Part shown: piece by piece, positions 16,492 through 25,728 of the stretch
How positions within the stretch are numbered: the stretch's first letter is position 1
How the letters are laid out: each line of letters opens with the position of its first letter
Assembly: GCA_942493365.1 (NCBI GenBank)
Contig: OW818697.1
Location: forward strand, 1,426,001-1,490,000
Origin: UBA8949 sp942493365
Lineage (GTDB): Bacteria; Bacillota; Clostridia; Saccharofermentanales; UBA5734
Length of the DNA stretch: 64,000 bases
Direction: 5' to 3'
The notes under the pieces: generated by a model
The model's database searches: none
The model's input: the letters and a program-made list of their open reading frames with translations, nothing else
Told to the model about the DNA's origin: nothing
Translations under genes and position numbers: made by a program

Positions 16492-18351
16492 ATGCGCTTC
16501 TTAAGACAAATCAAGTTTGAAATCAGAAACATCCTCAAATCGAAATTCTTGCTGATAATCGGACTGCTCGTCCTGATCTGGGCGATTGCCAGCCCCATTG
16601 TCAATATGTTAACAGCCAATGCCAACCAATACAACCCATACTACCCCGGGCCGATTGTGTACGAAGATTCGATCGGTATTGATGGGGGCACTGGCGGCAT
16701 TATCATTGATGATCCCAATATGCAAACCATCACGATCGACGGCGTCACGATTGACAGCAACAATCCATATTATTGGCAGCTTAGTAATTCGCTTAAGGAG
16801 ATTGACAATCTGGAAACCGGCCTGACGACCTTTAATTCGCCGGAAACCGTAGATGTCATGCTCGATTTACTCAAAGCCGAAACACAGTATTATCTGATCT
16901 TCGCGAAAAGCATTACGACCTATAATGATTACCGCGTCGATCTCGCCTACTTTGGCATCGAGAGCGTCTATGACCAGTTCTTCCTGACGCGATCCGACAT
17001 CACCGAAGCGGTGCTCATTGAAGTCGTGCAGTATCGCAAAGGTATGGATGAAGCATCCATTCGCAAAAAATACATCAACATTACCCTCAGCGAGCGCGAG
17101 GCTGCGCTGACCAAGGCGGAAGATATGCTGGCCTTGTACAAATCGGTTGTCGAGAACAACGATTTCCCAGGCTATATTACCTTGAAAATGCAGCAGAGCA
17201 ACGACCAGATTGCTGCCATCGAAGCCAACATCGCGATTCAGGAAGAAGCTATAGCGAAAAATCCTGACCAGGAAGACAGCCTGAGTCCGATTATTGATCA
17301 AATGCGCCGCGAAATTAGCGTGATCCAGACCGGCACGATTCCTGTCCTGCAGTACCGACTGGAGAAAAACATCATTCCGGGTACCAATGTCTGGCAGAAC
17401 ACCGCCTTGTTGGACATCGAAATGGCCCGGCAGCAACTGGCCTACAACCTCGTGATTATCAGTGAAGAGGAGTTCAACAAAAACGGGGGCGGCGGCGGCT
17501 TTTATCCGTTGCGTGATATCGCATACAAGCCGATCGGTCCGATCGGCCCCGATTCACAAGGCCAAACCTATCAGGAATATGTAGCCGCCATGCAAAAGCA
17601 GATTGATGCGCAAAACAAAATCATCAACATTGCTCAGCAATCGTTGGATTCTGATCAGCCGGACATGAAGTATGTTCCCGCTGGCGCACGCAACCAGACG
17701 GTGGGCTTCCTGAATTATTCCTTGTTCGTGGCGCTGTTTGGCGTGCTGCTGGGCGGCTGGCTGATCGCCAGTGAGTACCAGCAAGGCACCATCCGCTTGC
17801 TGATGATCCGACCCAAAACCCGAACCAAGATCTTGCTGGCCAAATTCACCGCCGCCCTGCTGATCTGTGTGGCTGTGTTCATTGTCGGCACGCTGCTCAA
17901 CATCGTGGTCAATGGCATCTGCTTTGGCTTCGGCGACTTTGCCTTCCCCAATTACACCACGGCTGGCGCGGTTAACTTCTTTGCCTTCTATATTCCGCAA
18001 TTGCTGGCCTGCATGGTCCCGATCGTCTTTGCCTTTACCCTGGCCTTTATGCTTTCCGTCCTGATCAAAAATACGGCGGTGGCCATTGCTGTGCCGATTG
18101 CCTTCTTCATCGGCAGTATGGTGCTGATGGTCGATTTCGCCTACAATACGACGATGAGCTGGCTGGCTTGGACGCCCTTCCCGTTTATCTGGATGTCGGA
18201 TTTCTTCCAGTTGAATTCGAATATCCAGTACGCCATCAACAATGGTGTATCGGTCAGTTTATTCTATGGGATTGGTTTGCTCTTGGGCCTGGCGGTAATC
18301 TTTTCCGTAACGTCAGTGCTGGTCTTTAAAAAGAGAGATATTGCCAACTAG
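16492..18351 (+). CDS. ABC-2 type permease with large extracytoplasmic domain
   Basis: The 619-residue protein has a first transmembrane segment (about residues 18-40), then a roughly 360-residue loop predicted outside the membrane and rich in helices, then six transmembrane segments (about 405-615). The segment LLGGWLIASEYQQGTIRLLMIRPKTR is typical of ABC-2 permeases of the BcrB/YhaP/NatB type. With the ATPase upstream it forms an export or stress-response transporter. AGGAGG precedes ATG 16492. The PASTA protein starts 13 bases after its stop, suggesting a shared transcript. Confidence 0.88.
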   Translation: MRFLRQIKFEIRNILKSKFLLIIGLLVLIWAIASPIVNMLTANANQYNPYYPGPIVYEDSIGIDGGTGGIIIDDPNMQTITIDGVTIDSNNPYYWQLSNSLKEIDNLETGLTTFNSPETVDVMLDLLKAETQYYLIFAKSITTYNDYRVDLAYFGIESVYDQFFLTRSDITEAVLIEVVQYRKGMDEASIRKKYINITLSEREAALTKAEDMLALYKSVVENNDFPGYITLKMQQSNDQIAAIEANIAIQEEAIAKNPDQEDSLSPIIDQMRREISVIQTGTIPVLQYRLEKNIIPGTNVWQNTALLDIEMARQQLAYNLVIISEEEFNKNGGGGGFYPLRDIAYKPIGPIGPDSQGQTYQEYVAAMQKQIDAQNKIINIAQQSLDSDQPDMKYVPAGARNQTVGFLNYSLFVALFGVLLGGWLIASEYQQGTIRLLMIRPKTRTKILLAKFTAALLICVAVFIVGTLLNIVVNGICFGFGDFAFPNYTTAGAVNFFAFYIPQLLACMVPIVFAFTLAFMLSVLIKNTAVAIAVPIAFFIGSMVLMVDFAYNTTMSWLAWTPFPFIWMSDFFQLNSNIQYAINNGVSVSLFYGIGLLLGLAVIFSVTSVLVFKKRDIAN

Positions 18352-18364
18352 AGAGGGTTCAAGG

Positions 18365-20077
18365 ATGGATGATCAAAACAAGTTTATCAACAACTACAAA
18401 AAGAAACTCGATACCAAAACCGAAGGGCAAAGTCAGGCGGAAACGCCGGCTTTGCGCTTCGAAGAAAAAAGCGATTTTGTCAAGCCCAAACCCGCAGATC
18501 GGGTCGCGCCGACCTCGGCCAGACGGCTGTCCGCCAAAGCGGCCATTGTCATCGCCATCGCCGTCATCCTCGTTTTGGGCATCGTTTTTGGTTTGTTGTA
18601 CGCTGGTCAGTTTATCAAAACGGAAAACCTGATTGGCATGTCGCTCAACAACACCAAGTTGTGGGCAAGTGACAACAACATCAAACTCGAGATAACCAGC
18701 GAATACAACGACACCTATGATGTGGACAAGGTTTTTGAACAAAATGTGAAACCGGACACCCAGATCACCAAGGGCTCGATCCTCAAGATCAAAGTATCTC
18801 TGGGTCATGACCTGACGGTTTCGCTGGATCTGCCCGATCTGAAGTCAATGACCAAGACGGCGATCGAATCCTGGGCTGCCGAAAACTTTATGACCAAGGT
18901 TCGCATCACGACGGAATTCAGCGACACCGTACTGTCGGGTAATGTCATTAGTTTCCAGCTCAATGATGATACCGTGGTTGACGAGGTCAAGCGCAACACA
19001 CCGATCTACGTGATAGTGTCTAAGGGACCTGAAGACGCTGCGGCGACGCTGGTGACCATTCCTGACTTCAAGACAATGACCGTGCCGCAATGCCATGTGT
19101 TTGCCAATGATAATGGCCTCGTCCTGACCATCGTTGAACAGTACGACGACTTTACGGCGGCCGGTGTGGTGATGATCCAAAGCGTCAAGGCCGCTGACAA
19201 GGTGGCGCGGGGAACGGTTGTCACCTTGACGGTCTCGTTGGGCAAAAAGATCACCGTGCCCAATTTTGCATCCTACAGCAAAGCGCAGGCCCAGGCGGCC
19301 GCTGCCCAGTTGGGGATTACCGTGTCCGTGACCGAAAAGTACTCGACACGTTCGACGGGGGCCTTCATCTCGCAAAGCCTGGCGGCCGGTTCGACCTATG
19401 TGGCCGGATCCTCGCTGGAGCTGGTGTATTCGCTGGGCAATACCGTCGTTGTCAACAGCTTCGTCGGGCAGACCAAGGCGGCCATCGAGTCGTGGGCCAA
19501 CGGACTCAATGACCAGGGCGCGGCCATCGTCATCGCGACCTCCTACACCATCAACAATTCGGCTCGCGATCAGATCATTTACCAGGACAAGACCAACACG
19601 ACGATCAGCATCAAAACGACGATCACGATCATCGTTTCGCTGGGCAAAGTCGTCTACGCACCGGATTTTGTCGCGCCGGCCGCATCGGGCTATGATCTGG
19701 CGATCACGCTCGAAAAAGCATTGGCCATGTGCGCCGATACGGGCATCGTAGCCAATATCGTCATTGAAGCCAGTGCCGGACGACTGCCGGGCGAGGTCTG
19801 GTATCAGAGCGTTGCCGCCGGTACGCAAATCAGCGAGGGCAGTGTCATCACGCTGAAGTGCAATCCCAGTGCCTCCCTGGATGTACCGGATTTTTCCAAC
19901 CTGACGCAAGCCCAGGTCATTGCCGCGGGCAACATGAACAAATTTGAGATCGTCTTCATCACCGGTGACACCTACATCGCCGGCAAAGAAGGCAAGGTCG
20001 TCGCGCAATCAATTGCCAAGAACACCACGGTCGTTTATGGCACTAAGATTACGCTAACGCTGGGCCCACTGTTCTAA
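18365..20077 (+). CDS. Single-pass membrane protein with about seven PASTA-like repeats, no kinase domain
   Basis: The 570-residue protein has a short cytoplasmic N-terminus (about 60 residues, charged), one transmembrane segment (about 58-80) and about seven extracellular repeats of 65-75 residues. Each repeat ends near VSLG, YSLG or TLGP and starts near xVPDF, the PASTA pattern. PASTA domains usually bind peptidoglycan or muropeptides on Ser/Thr kinases and PBPs, but here no kinase or transpeptidase part exists. ATG 18365 follows GAGAGGG. As third gene of the ABC transporter operon it could sense or tether to the wall for that exporter. A strong terminator follows. Confidence 0.85.
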   Translation: MDDQNKFINNYKKKLDTKTEGQSQAETPALRFEEKSDFVKPKPADRVAPTSARRLSAKAAIVIAIAVILVLGIVFGLLYAGQFIKTENLIGMSLNNTKLWASDNNIKLEITSEYNDTYDVDKVFEQNVKPDTQITKGSILKIKVSLGHDLTVSLDLPDLKSMTKTAIESWAAENFMTKVRITTEFSDTVLSGNVISFQLNDDTVVDEVKRNTPIYVIVSKGPEDAAATLVTIPDFKTMTVPQCHVFANDNGLVLTIVEQYDDFTAAGVVMIQSVKAADKVARGTVVTLTVSLGKKITVPNFASYSKAQAQAAAAQLGITVSVTEKYSTRSTGAFISQSLAAGSTYVAGSSLELVYSLGNTVVVNSFVGQTKAAIESWANGLNDQGAAIVIATSYTINNSARDQIIYQDKTNTTISIKTTITIIVSLGKVVYAPDFVAPAASGYDLAITLEKALAMCADTGIVANIVIEASAGRLPGEVWYQSVAAGTQISEGSVITLKCNPSASLDVPDFSNLTQAQVIAAGNMNKFEIVFITGDTYIAGKEGKVVAQSIAKNTTVVYGTKITLTLGPLF

Positions 20078-20098
20078 AGAATTCTGTGATCAAAGAAG

Positions 20099-20139
20099 AG
20101 CACTCGGTCGGGAACAATTACACCAGACCGAGTGCTTTT
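20099..20139 (+). terminator. Terminator of the ABC-PASTA operon (bidirectional hairpin)
   Basis: AGCACTCGGTC and GACCGAGTGCT form an 11-bp stem with a 16-base loop, then TTTT. On the minus strand the hairpin lies at the end of the mltG remnant. Confidence 0.8.
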
Positions 20140-20381
20140 ATATTGTTCCAGGTGGCCTGGTGCTGGGCATAAGTCTCCGAATAATAGAAGGCACCGTTTT
20201 TGTCAGCGATAAAGAAATAGTAGGGTGTCGAAGGGGGATTCAGCGCGGCCATGATCGCGGCGTGACCAGGATTGGTAATCGGGCCGGCCGGGCGGTGCCG
20301 CAGCCAGCCGTCAATAACGTCAAAATGGACATCAACAAAATAATTGGTTTGATCGTTTTTATGGGGGTACGGATCATTTAA
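20118..20381 (-). pseudogene. mltG: C-terminal remnant of mltG (YceG-like endolytic transglycosylase)
   Basis: A minus-strand frame from 20381 down to the TAA at 20118-20120 encodes 87 residues with no start codon and an in-frame TGA just upstream (20382-20384). The last 55 residues contain PAGPITNPGHAAIMAALNP and YYFFIADKNGAFYYSETYAQH, the typical C-terminal end of MltG, which cuts nascent glycan strands. The catalytic and membrane parts are absent. The adjacent upstream sequence belongs to an unrelated membrane protein gene ending at 20414, so the 5' part was lost by deletion or rearrangement. An intact copy may exist elsewhere in the genome. Confidence 0.7.
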
Positions 20382-20413
20382 TCAAGTTCCTATTCGAATG
20401 AATTGATAACCCA

Positions 20414-21832
20414 TTATACATCAAGTCGTGACAAAACGTGTCGTCTTCTGATCACGTTCATGATGATTGGCATGACGAGAAGAAAGAAGATGGCCAACAG
20501 GAAGGGCATATAAATGGCATCCGGTGTATTGGCGTACCACGTCAAGATGTCGCTTTGGACAATGATTTGAACGCCTTGCTCCGTGACCTTGTGAATGGAC
20601 CCCCACGCCTGGTAATACCTGACACCGTCGACTGTAATGCTATCGGTCGCGTATGGAATGACGATGGATGTATAATCCGCGGCCGATTCGACAACCGATT
20701 CGGAGGAACCATCGAGCGGAAATACCGTGATGGTGTTGCCGGACGTGTAAAAGAAACAGTATTGATCCTGATCGACTACGATGCCAAAATCAAAGTCATC
20801 TTCGTATTCGATTGGAACAGATTGGATGAGGATTGTTTCCTTGTTGTAAAATTTCACGGAGAATCCATTTTCGGTGTCATCGCCGGTCAGGTAGTATCCC
20901 AGAAAATCGCCGTCGAGATAGGCATAGGTCACATAATTCGAATCTTCCAGAACCATCAGATCATCAACGAAATACATGCCGCCCGAACCGCTCGTTGAAG
21001 AAGGAATGTTCAGCGTGTACTGATATTTGCCGTTTGGATCATAAGCATTTACTGCAGCTTGGGTTTCATCGAAGGCGAAAAGCGTGCCGCGGGCATAACC
21101 CAAAGTGACGCTGCCTCCCAAGGGCACACGGTTCTGACTTGTCTGTGTGAAATCCGGCGCGATTGAGGCGCGTTTGCCAGCTTGAATATACATAGACGCC
21201 AGCGAGAAGGCAAAGACAACCAGCAAGACCAAACCCAGCGACAGACTGCCATAGCGCAAGGCCTTGGCCAGAGGCCCGAGCTTGCTGCGGTCTTTCAGGC
21301 CAAGTGTTTGCTGCTGAAAGATGGCTTTGACCATTTTGAAATTGCGATCATCGAAAAAAGCCGACCTCATTTTGCCTTCGACGCCGAAATGCAACAGGTA
21401 CATCGGGACGAATAAAAATTTCGGGAATTCTGCATATTGAACATCACTGTAGCGATAGCGGCAATCGGGCTGATCGAGCCGGAACAAGTAATTTTGGTGA
21501 AAGACCCAGATTTTGCGCGGTTGGCGCAGACTGCGCCAGGCCAGCAGGCCAAGGATCAGATAAAAGGGAACGAAGAGCAGGGCAAAATTCTGAACATCGG
21601 TCGTCGTCCAATCGCTAATAAAAAATATAACGATCGGAATCATGATGGAAATAAAAGCCAGAATATTGAAAAAGTTTACAGACAAACTGATCGAGACATG
21701 ACCAATAGCGCCGCCAGCCTGTTCTTCGATTTTGAGCAATTTCTGGGTATTGATCAGTTGGCGAAATGTCAGAAAGAGGATATAGAAAAGTCCGATTGTT
21801 TTTAATATCTGAACGACCCAAAAGATAGTCAT
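20414..21832 (-). CDS. Membrane protein with large extracytoplasmic domain, function unknown
   Basis: The 472-residue protein has four hydrophobic segments in the N-terminal 210 residues, with a PH-like or bacterial bPH2-type soluble stretch between them (about 95-160: KIWVFHQNYLFRLDQPDCRYRYSD). An extracellular beta-rich domain follows (about 225-430, with repeated VDD/DDF acidic blades). A last transmembrane segment lies near the C-terminus (about 435-460). I do not recognise a named family. ATG 21832 is chosen because GAGGTG lies 6 bases before it. It is monocistronic and divergent from the BlaI-operator lipoprotein gene. Confidence 0.7.
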   Translation of the reverse strand: MTIFWVVQILKTIGLFYILFLTFRQLINTQKLLKIEEQAGGAIGHVSISLSVNFFNILAFISIMIPIVIFFISDWTTTDVQNFALLFVPFYLILGLLAWRSLRQPRKIWVFHQNYLFRLDQPDCRYRYSDVQYAEFPKFLFVPMYLLHFGVEGKMRSAFFDDRNFKMVKAIFQQQTLGLKDRSKLGPLAKALRYGSLSLGLVLLVVFAFSLASMYIQAGKRASIAPDFTQTSQNRVPLGGSVTLGYARGTLFAFDETQAAVNAYDPNGKYQYTLNIPSSTSGSGGMYFVDDLMVLEDSNYVTYAYLDGDFLGYYLTGDDTENGFSVKFYNKETILIQSVPIEYEDDFDFGIVVDQDQYCFFYTSGNTITVFPLDGSSESVVESAADYTSIVIPYATDSITVDGVRYYQAWGSIHKVTEQGVQIIVQSDILTWYANTPDAIYMPFLLAIFFLLVMPIIMNVIRRRHVLSRLDV

Positions 21833-21894
21833 GCTTTCACCTCGCTGAATGGAATGGGTTGAGCTGATCAATATTATAATTGAAATATCCTGCC

Positions 21895-21943
21895 TTGACT
21901 AGCGCAGACTAATGCGATAGTATATAGACGATAGCAATAGTCT
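21895..21943 (+). promoter_or_regulatory. Promoter with tandem BlaI/MecI-type operators
   Basis: TTGACT (21895-21900), 17 bases, then TAGTAT (21918-21923) form the promoter. Two dyads, AGACTAATGCGATAGTAT (21906-21923) and AGACGATAGCAATAGTCT (21926-21943), cover the -10 and the start site. They closely match the operator pair before the blaI-like gene at 29174-29215. Confidence 0.8.
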
Positions 21944-21968
21944 ACAATTCGGTTAATGAGGTGTTTTT

Positions 21969-22421
21969 ATGAAAATGCGTTTGCCCATATTAGTTTTGAT
22001 CGTCCTTGCCTTGGCCCTGAGCGTGTCCGCCTGTGCCAATTCAGGAGCCAACCCAACCGCGGTGGTCACCATCACCACCAGCGTCGAGAAGTATGCCCTG
22101 GCCATGTCGTCGGTTCCGGGGCTGCCGCTGACCGTGACCGTTCTGCCTGAAGCTGCCGAAAAATACAGTTTTGTCTGGCAGACCAGCGAGGGCGAGTTTT
22201 TATCCTGGAACGAAACCCCCGATGATTTCCAGGTCAAAAACCTTGGCAGTTCATGCACCATCGATTTCGCGACCGTCTATTGGTCACCGCTGTCCGCTGA
22301 CGATACCATGGCTGCGGGCGCTGAAATCACGCTCGAGGTTCGTGATTCGGAAACCGGCAGTCTGATCGGGCAAACGGCGATTGTCATCGAAGGCGATGGG
22401 CTATACTATTCAATTGGCTAA
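21969..22421 (+). CDS. Small lipoprotein under BlaI-type control
   Basis: The 150-residue protein has a clear lipoprotein signal with lipobox VSAC at Cys22. The mature part is one beta-rich domain with YSFVWQTSEGEFLSW and FATVYWSPL. From memory, similar segments occur in the C-terminal extracellular part of some clostridial BlaR1-like M56 proteins, but I could not test that. ATG 21969 follows GAGGTG. The promoter carries the same double operator as the blaI-M56 operon 7 kb away, so the same repressor probably controls both. This suggests a sensor or accessory role in that system. Confidence 0.75.
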   Translation: MKMRLPILVLIVLALALSVSACANSGANPTAVVTITTSVEKYALAMSSVPGLPLTVTVLPEAAEKYSFVWQTSEGEFLSWNETPDDFQVKNLGSSCTIDFATVYWSPLSADDTMAAGAEITLEVRDSETGSLIGQTAIVIEGDGLYYSIG

Positions 22422-22427
22422 ATAATG

Positions 22428-22436
22428 TGCTATAAT
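22428..22436 (+). promoter_or_regulatory. Extended -10 promoter for the DEAD-box helicase
   Basis: TG-C-TATAAT lies 35 bases before ATG 22472. It lies 6 bases past the lipoprotein's stop codon, with no terminator between, so read-through is also possible. Confidence 0.5.
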
Positions 22437-22471
22437 AGGAGGTCGTTCAAGCACAATAACAAGGAGTAACC

Positions 22472-23689
22472 ATGACATTTAAAGAACTGAACATAATCCC
22501 CCCGATTCTCAAAGCCCTGGAAAAAGAGCAGTACTCAACCCCGACGCCCATCCAGCAACAAGCCATTCCGCCGGCCATCGCCGGCCGTGACATTTTAGGC
22601 ATTGCCCAGACGGGCACCGGCAAAACCGCCGCCTTCGCCGTACCGATCCTGCAACGTCTCAGCGCCAGACCTTCCCGCGGCATCCGCGCCCTGATCCTGA
22701 CCCCGACGCGCGAACTGGCGATTCAGATATACGAGAGTTTTACGACCTACGGCAAATATCTCAATCTGCGCGCCTGTGTGATTTTTGGCGGCGTTTCGCA
22801 AAAACCCCAGGAAGACGCGCTCAGACGGGGCGTGGACATTCTTGTCGCGACACCCGGCCGCCTCAATGACCTGATCAATCAGCGCCTGTTGACGCTTGCG
22901 CAAGTCGAGATCCTGACGCTGGATGAAGCCGACCGCATGCTCGACATGGGTTTTCTGCATGACGTCAAAAAAATCATCGCGCTGACACCGGACAAAAAGC
23001 AGACGCTGTTTTTTTCGGCGACAATGCCTCCAGAAATTGTGGCCATGTCGAAAAACCTGCTGATCGACCCGATCAAAGTGTCGATCACACCCGAATCGCC
23101 GACCGTCGAACGCATCCGGCAGTCCCTCTATTACGTCAACAAAGCCAACAAGCGTCATCTGCTGGTTCACCTGCTGGGCGATCCGAGCATCGCCTCGGCG
23201 CTGGTCTTTACGCGGACCAAACACGGCGCCGACCGCGTGGTGCGTGAACTGCTCAAGGGGGACATCCACGCCCAGGCCATCCATGGCAACAAATCGCAAA
23301 ATGCCCGCCAAAAGGCACTTGGCGATTTCAAAAACAAAACCACGCGCGTGCTGGTGGCGACCGATATCGCGGCCCGCGGCATTGATATTGATGAACTGAC
23401 CCATGTCTTCAACTATGACCTGCCCGAAATCCCCGAATCCTATATTCATCGCATCGGCCGCACCGGCCGCGCCGGCCATGGCGGGACGGCCATTGCTTTC
23501 TGCGATCATGAAGAAAAGAAGCTGCTGCGCGACATTGAACGGCTATGCGCCCGTCCGATTCCGCTGGTCAATGATCATCCCTATCCTTTGATCGCCGAAG
23601 AAAACATGCCGCCGCAGCCGGCAAATGAAAGACCGCCGATCAATAATCAGCGGCCTCGGCAAAATCAGCGCAATAATTTCCGGCATTAA
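22472..23689 (+). CDS. DEAD-box ATP-dependent RNA helicase (RhlE-type)
   Basis: The 405-residue protein contains all core motifs in order: Q motif (PTPIQQQAIP), motif I (AQTGTGKT), Ia (PTRELA), II (DEAD), III (SAT), IV-V (ARGIDI) and VI (HRIGRTGRAG). It unwinds short RNA duplexes using ATP. It probably acts in ribosome assembly or mRNA decay and cold adaptation. The short basic, Pro/Gln/Asn-rich tail (about 370-405) resembles RhlE tails. ATG 22472 follows AGGAG. Its stop codon abuts the stop of the opposing glycosyltransferase gene with no space for a terminator. Confidence 0.95.
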   Translation: MTFKELNIIPPILKALEKEQYSTPTPIQQQAIPPAIAGRDILGIAQTGTGKTAAFAVPILQRLSARPSRGIRALILTPTRELAIQIYESFTTYGKYLNLRACVIFGGVSQKPQEDALRRGVDILVATPGRLNDLINQRLLTLAQVEILTLDEADRMLDMGFLHDVKKIIALTPDKKQTLFFSATMPPEIVAMSKNLLIDPIKVSITPESPTVERIRQSLYYVNKANKRHLLVHLLGDPSIASALVFTRTKHGADRVVRELLKGDIHAQAIHGNKSQNARQKALGDFKNKTTRVLVATDIAARGIDIDELTHVFNYDLPEIPESYIHRIGRTGRAGHGGTAIAFCDHEEKKLLRDIERLCARPIPLVNDHPYPLIAEENMPPQPANERPPINNQRPRQNQRNNFRH

Positions 23690-24895
23690 TCAGTTCAACG
23701 CCTTTTTGCGGGCGATGATCTTTTCGTATTCTTCATAAACCTCACCGACCACGGTGGTCCAGGAGCGGTACATGGTCTGCTGCGCGCGCAGCGCGACCGC
23801 GTCACGCAGCTTGGGATCGGCCAGCGCGCGGATGATGGCATCGGCATAGGCACAGGCATCGTTCGGCGCCAGAAAGCCATTGTCGCCGTCCCTGATGCCC
23901 TCGGCGATTGACGAACCATCGATCAGCAGCAGCGGGCACAGGGCCGCGGCTGTTTCGCGCAAGACCAGGGCAGAGGTGTCGTACAAGGACGGGAAGAGGA
24001 CCAAATCGGCGCGCTCATAAAGGCCGCGGACAAATTCACGATCCCGGATAATGCCGAGGAAGGTTACTTCCTTTTCCAGTCCGCTGGTCTTGATCAGGTC
24101 CTGCAATTCTTCTGCGGCATCGCCGCCGCCGATAAAGAACATGCGAAAAGCTGGAGCGCCTTTTCGGATCGGTTTCAGCTTGGTCTTCAGGTATACCAGC
24201 GATTCACAGAGCAGACGGAGATTTTTTTGCCAGATGTGCTGGCCGATAAAGAAGAGAACCGGCACGTCGTCATCGAGCTGGAGTTCGCTGATGACGCGCT
24301 TGGCAGCATTGCTGCGGCGTTTGCCGGGTTTGGCGGCGACCAGATCGGTTCCGTTTTCAACGACATGAACCGGTCCCTCATAACCATAATCACGCAGCGT
24401 CTCGATGGTTGATTCGTTGACAGTCCACACGGCATCGGCCTGCTGATAGGTTTTCATCAGGTTTTTGAGATACATGCGTGAGATTTTTTCGGATTTGAAG
24501 TAGGGGATGAGATCTTCCAGATATTTGGTGTGAAAGGAGGCCACGACCGGAATATTTTTTTCGCGACCGACTTTGAGCGCCAGCCGGCCGGCGCTGAAAG
24601 GGCAATGGGTATGGACGATGTCGAAGGCAATCGCGTCGGTCGTCGCCTTGAGGCCGCGATCCAGCTTGGGCAGACCAATGCGATAGGGGTCCCGCAGGGT
24701 CAGCGGCATTGAGCGGTAGCGGATCACTTCATAATCGGACTCGTCATCGACAAAGTCTGGAAAAGAGGGCGTTAAAACATAAGAACGGCCGTTTTCCCCC
24801 ATCAGTTGCCCCAGGCCCTGCGCGTAATTGCGGGTCACGGAGGCGACGCCGTCGGTAATTGGCTGGAAAGAATCGTTGAACTGTCCGATGATCAT
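23690..24895 (-). CDS. Glycosyltransferase family 4 (diacylglycerol glucosyltransferase-like)
   Basis: The 401-residue GT-B protein has no membrane segment. The N-terminus MIIGQFNDSFQPITDGVA and HTHCPFSAGRLAL match GT4 enzymes that glucosylate diacylglycerol or related lipids. The C-terminal half has the nucleotide-sugar region (FFIGGGDAAEELQ, LVLFPSLYDTSALVLRETAA with the EX7E-type pattern). Likely role: glycolipid or lipoteichoic-acid anchor synthesis at the inner membrane face. It follows nagB (20 bases) on the same strand, so the two may share a transcript. Acceptor assignment is inference. Confidence 0.85.
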   Translation of the reverse strand: MIIGQFNDSFQPITDGVASVTRNYAQGLGQLMGENGRSYVLTPSFPDFVDDESDYEVIRYRSMPLTLRDPYRIGLPKLDRGLKATTDAIAFDIVHTHCPFSAGRLALKVGREKNIPVVASFHTKYLEDLIPYFKSEKISRMYLKNLMKTYQQADAVWTVNESTIETLRDYGYEGPVHVVENGTDLVAAKPGKRRSNAAKRVISELQLDDDVPVLFFIGQHIWQKNLRLLCESLVYLKTKLKPIRKGAPAFRMFFIGGGDAAEELQDLIKTSGLEKEVTFLGIIRDREFVRGLYERADLVLFPSLYDTSALVLRETAAALCPLLLIDGSSIAEGIRDGDNGFLAPNDACAYADAIIRALADPKLRDAVALRAQQTMYRSWTTVVGEVYEEYEKIIARKKALN

Positions 24896-24915
24896 AAAAA
24901 CTCCATTCCGATTGT

Positions 24916-25728
24916 TTATAGTCCGTATTGCCGCTTCATGATTTCAACATGCTTGTAGTATTCGATGTTACTCAGCTTGGCCGCTGCCGGTTCGTCCAGC
25001 ACCACGACGATGTTGCCGCAGTGCAGTTGGACAGCCGATGAGGTGACCTGCGAAGTCACGGGACCCTCCAGGCACTTGGCCAGGATGTCGGCCTTTTTGG
25101 CACCGTTGACCATCATGATGATGTTGCGCGTGTCAAGCACTGTACCGACCCCCATGGTGATGGCGAAAAAGGGCATCTGGCTGCGATCCAGATTGTTTTT
25201 GCGGTAAAATTCTTCAAAATTGTCATTGAGCGTTTGTTCGGTCAGCGCATGCAGATGCGTGCGCGATGCCAGCGAGGTACCGGGCTCGTTGAAGCCCCAG
25301 TGGCCGTCACTGCCCAGACCGAGCAGCTGAATGTCGATACCGCCGGCCTTTATGATTTCCTCTTCGTAAGCCTGACAAAACTTGATCGGATTTTTGGTGG
25401 TGCCGTCGGGCAGGTGAATGTTTTCGGGTTTGACATTGATGTGTTTGAATAGCTCCTCATGCATGAAGCGGGCATGGCTGGGGTCCTTGCTGTAAGGCTT
25501 TTTCAAATCAATGCCCAGCCCAAAGTATTCATCCAAATTGAAGGTAGTGACTCTGGAAAAATCCAGACCGTCGTGGTGCATGCGGATCAGTTCGCGGTAT
25601 GTTCCGATGGGGGTATGACCGGCAACCAGGCCGATGACACAGTCGGGCTTTTTCTTGACAAATCCGGCAATGACTTCAGCTGCGTACTTGCTCATGTGAT
25701 CATAGTTATCTCTGATGATGATGTCCAT
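24916..25728 (-). CDS. nagB: Glucosamine-6-phosphate deaminase
   Basis: The 270-residue protein converts glucosamine-6-phosphate to fructose-6-phosphate and ammonia. Family motifs are visible: VAGHTPIGTY, FNLDEYFGL with the catalytic Asp, LGLGSDGHWGFNEPG with the active-site His, and TMGVGTVLDTRNI. ATG 25728 is chosen because GGGAGG lies 9 bases before it; an upstream ATG at 25737 touches that site. The gene precedes the glycosyltransferase on one likely transcript and supplies amino-sugar carbon to glycolysis. A minus-strand TATAAT lies at 25765-25770. Confidence 0.93.
   Translation of the reverse strand: MDIIIRDNYDHMSKYAAEVIAGFVKKKPDCVIGLVAGHTPIGTYRELIRMHHDGLDFSRVTTFNLDEYFGLGIDLKKPYSKDPSHARFMHEELFKHINVKPENIHLPDGTTKNPIKFCQAYEEEIIKAGGIDIQLLGLGSDGHWGFNEPGTSLASRTHLHALTEQTLNDNFEEFYRKNNLDRSQMPFFAITMGVGTVLDTRNIIMMVNGAKKADILAKCLEGPVTSQVTSSAVQLHCGNIVVVLDEPAAAKLSNIEYYKHVEIMKRQYGL

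Noticed and set aside
20239..20377. Minus-strand 45-codon frame starting with a lipoprotein-like signal (LLTAGC)
   Set aside because: It overlaps the mltG remnant in another frame, ends after 45 codons and has no convincing ribosome binding site. The match to a lipobox is likely chance.
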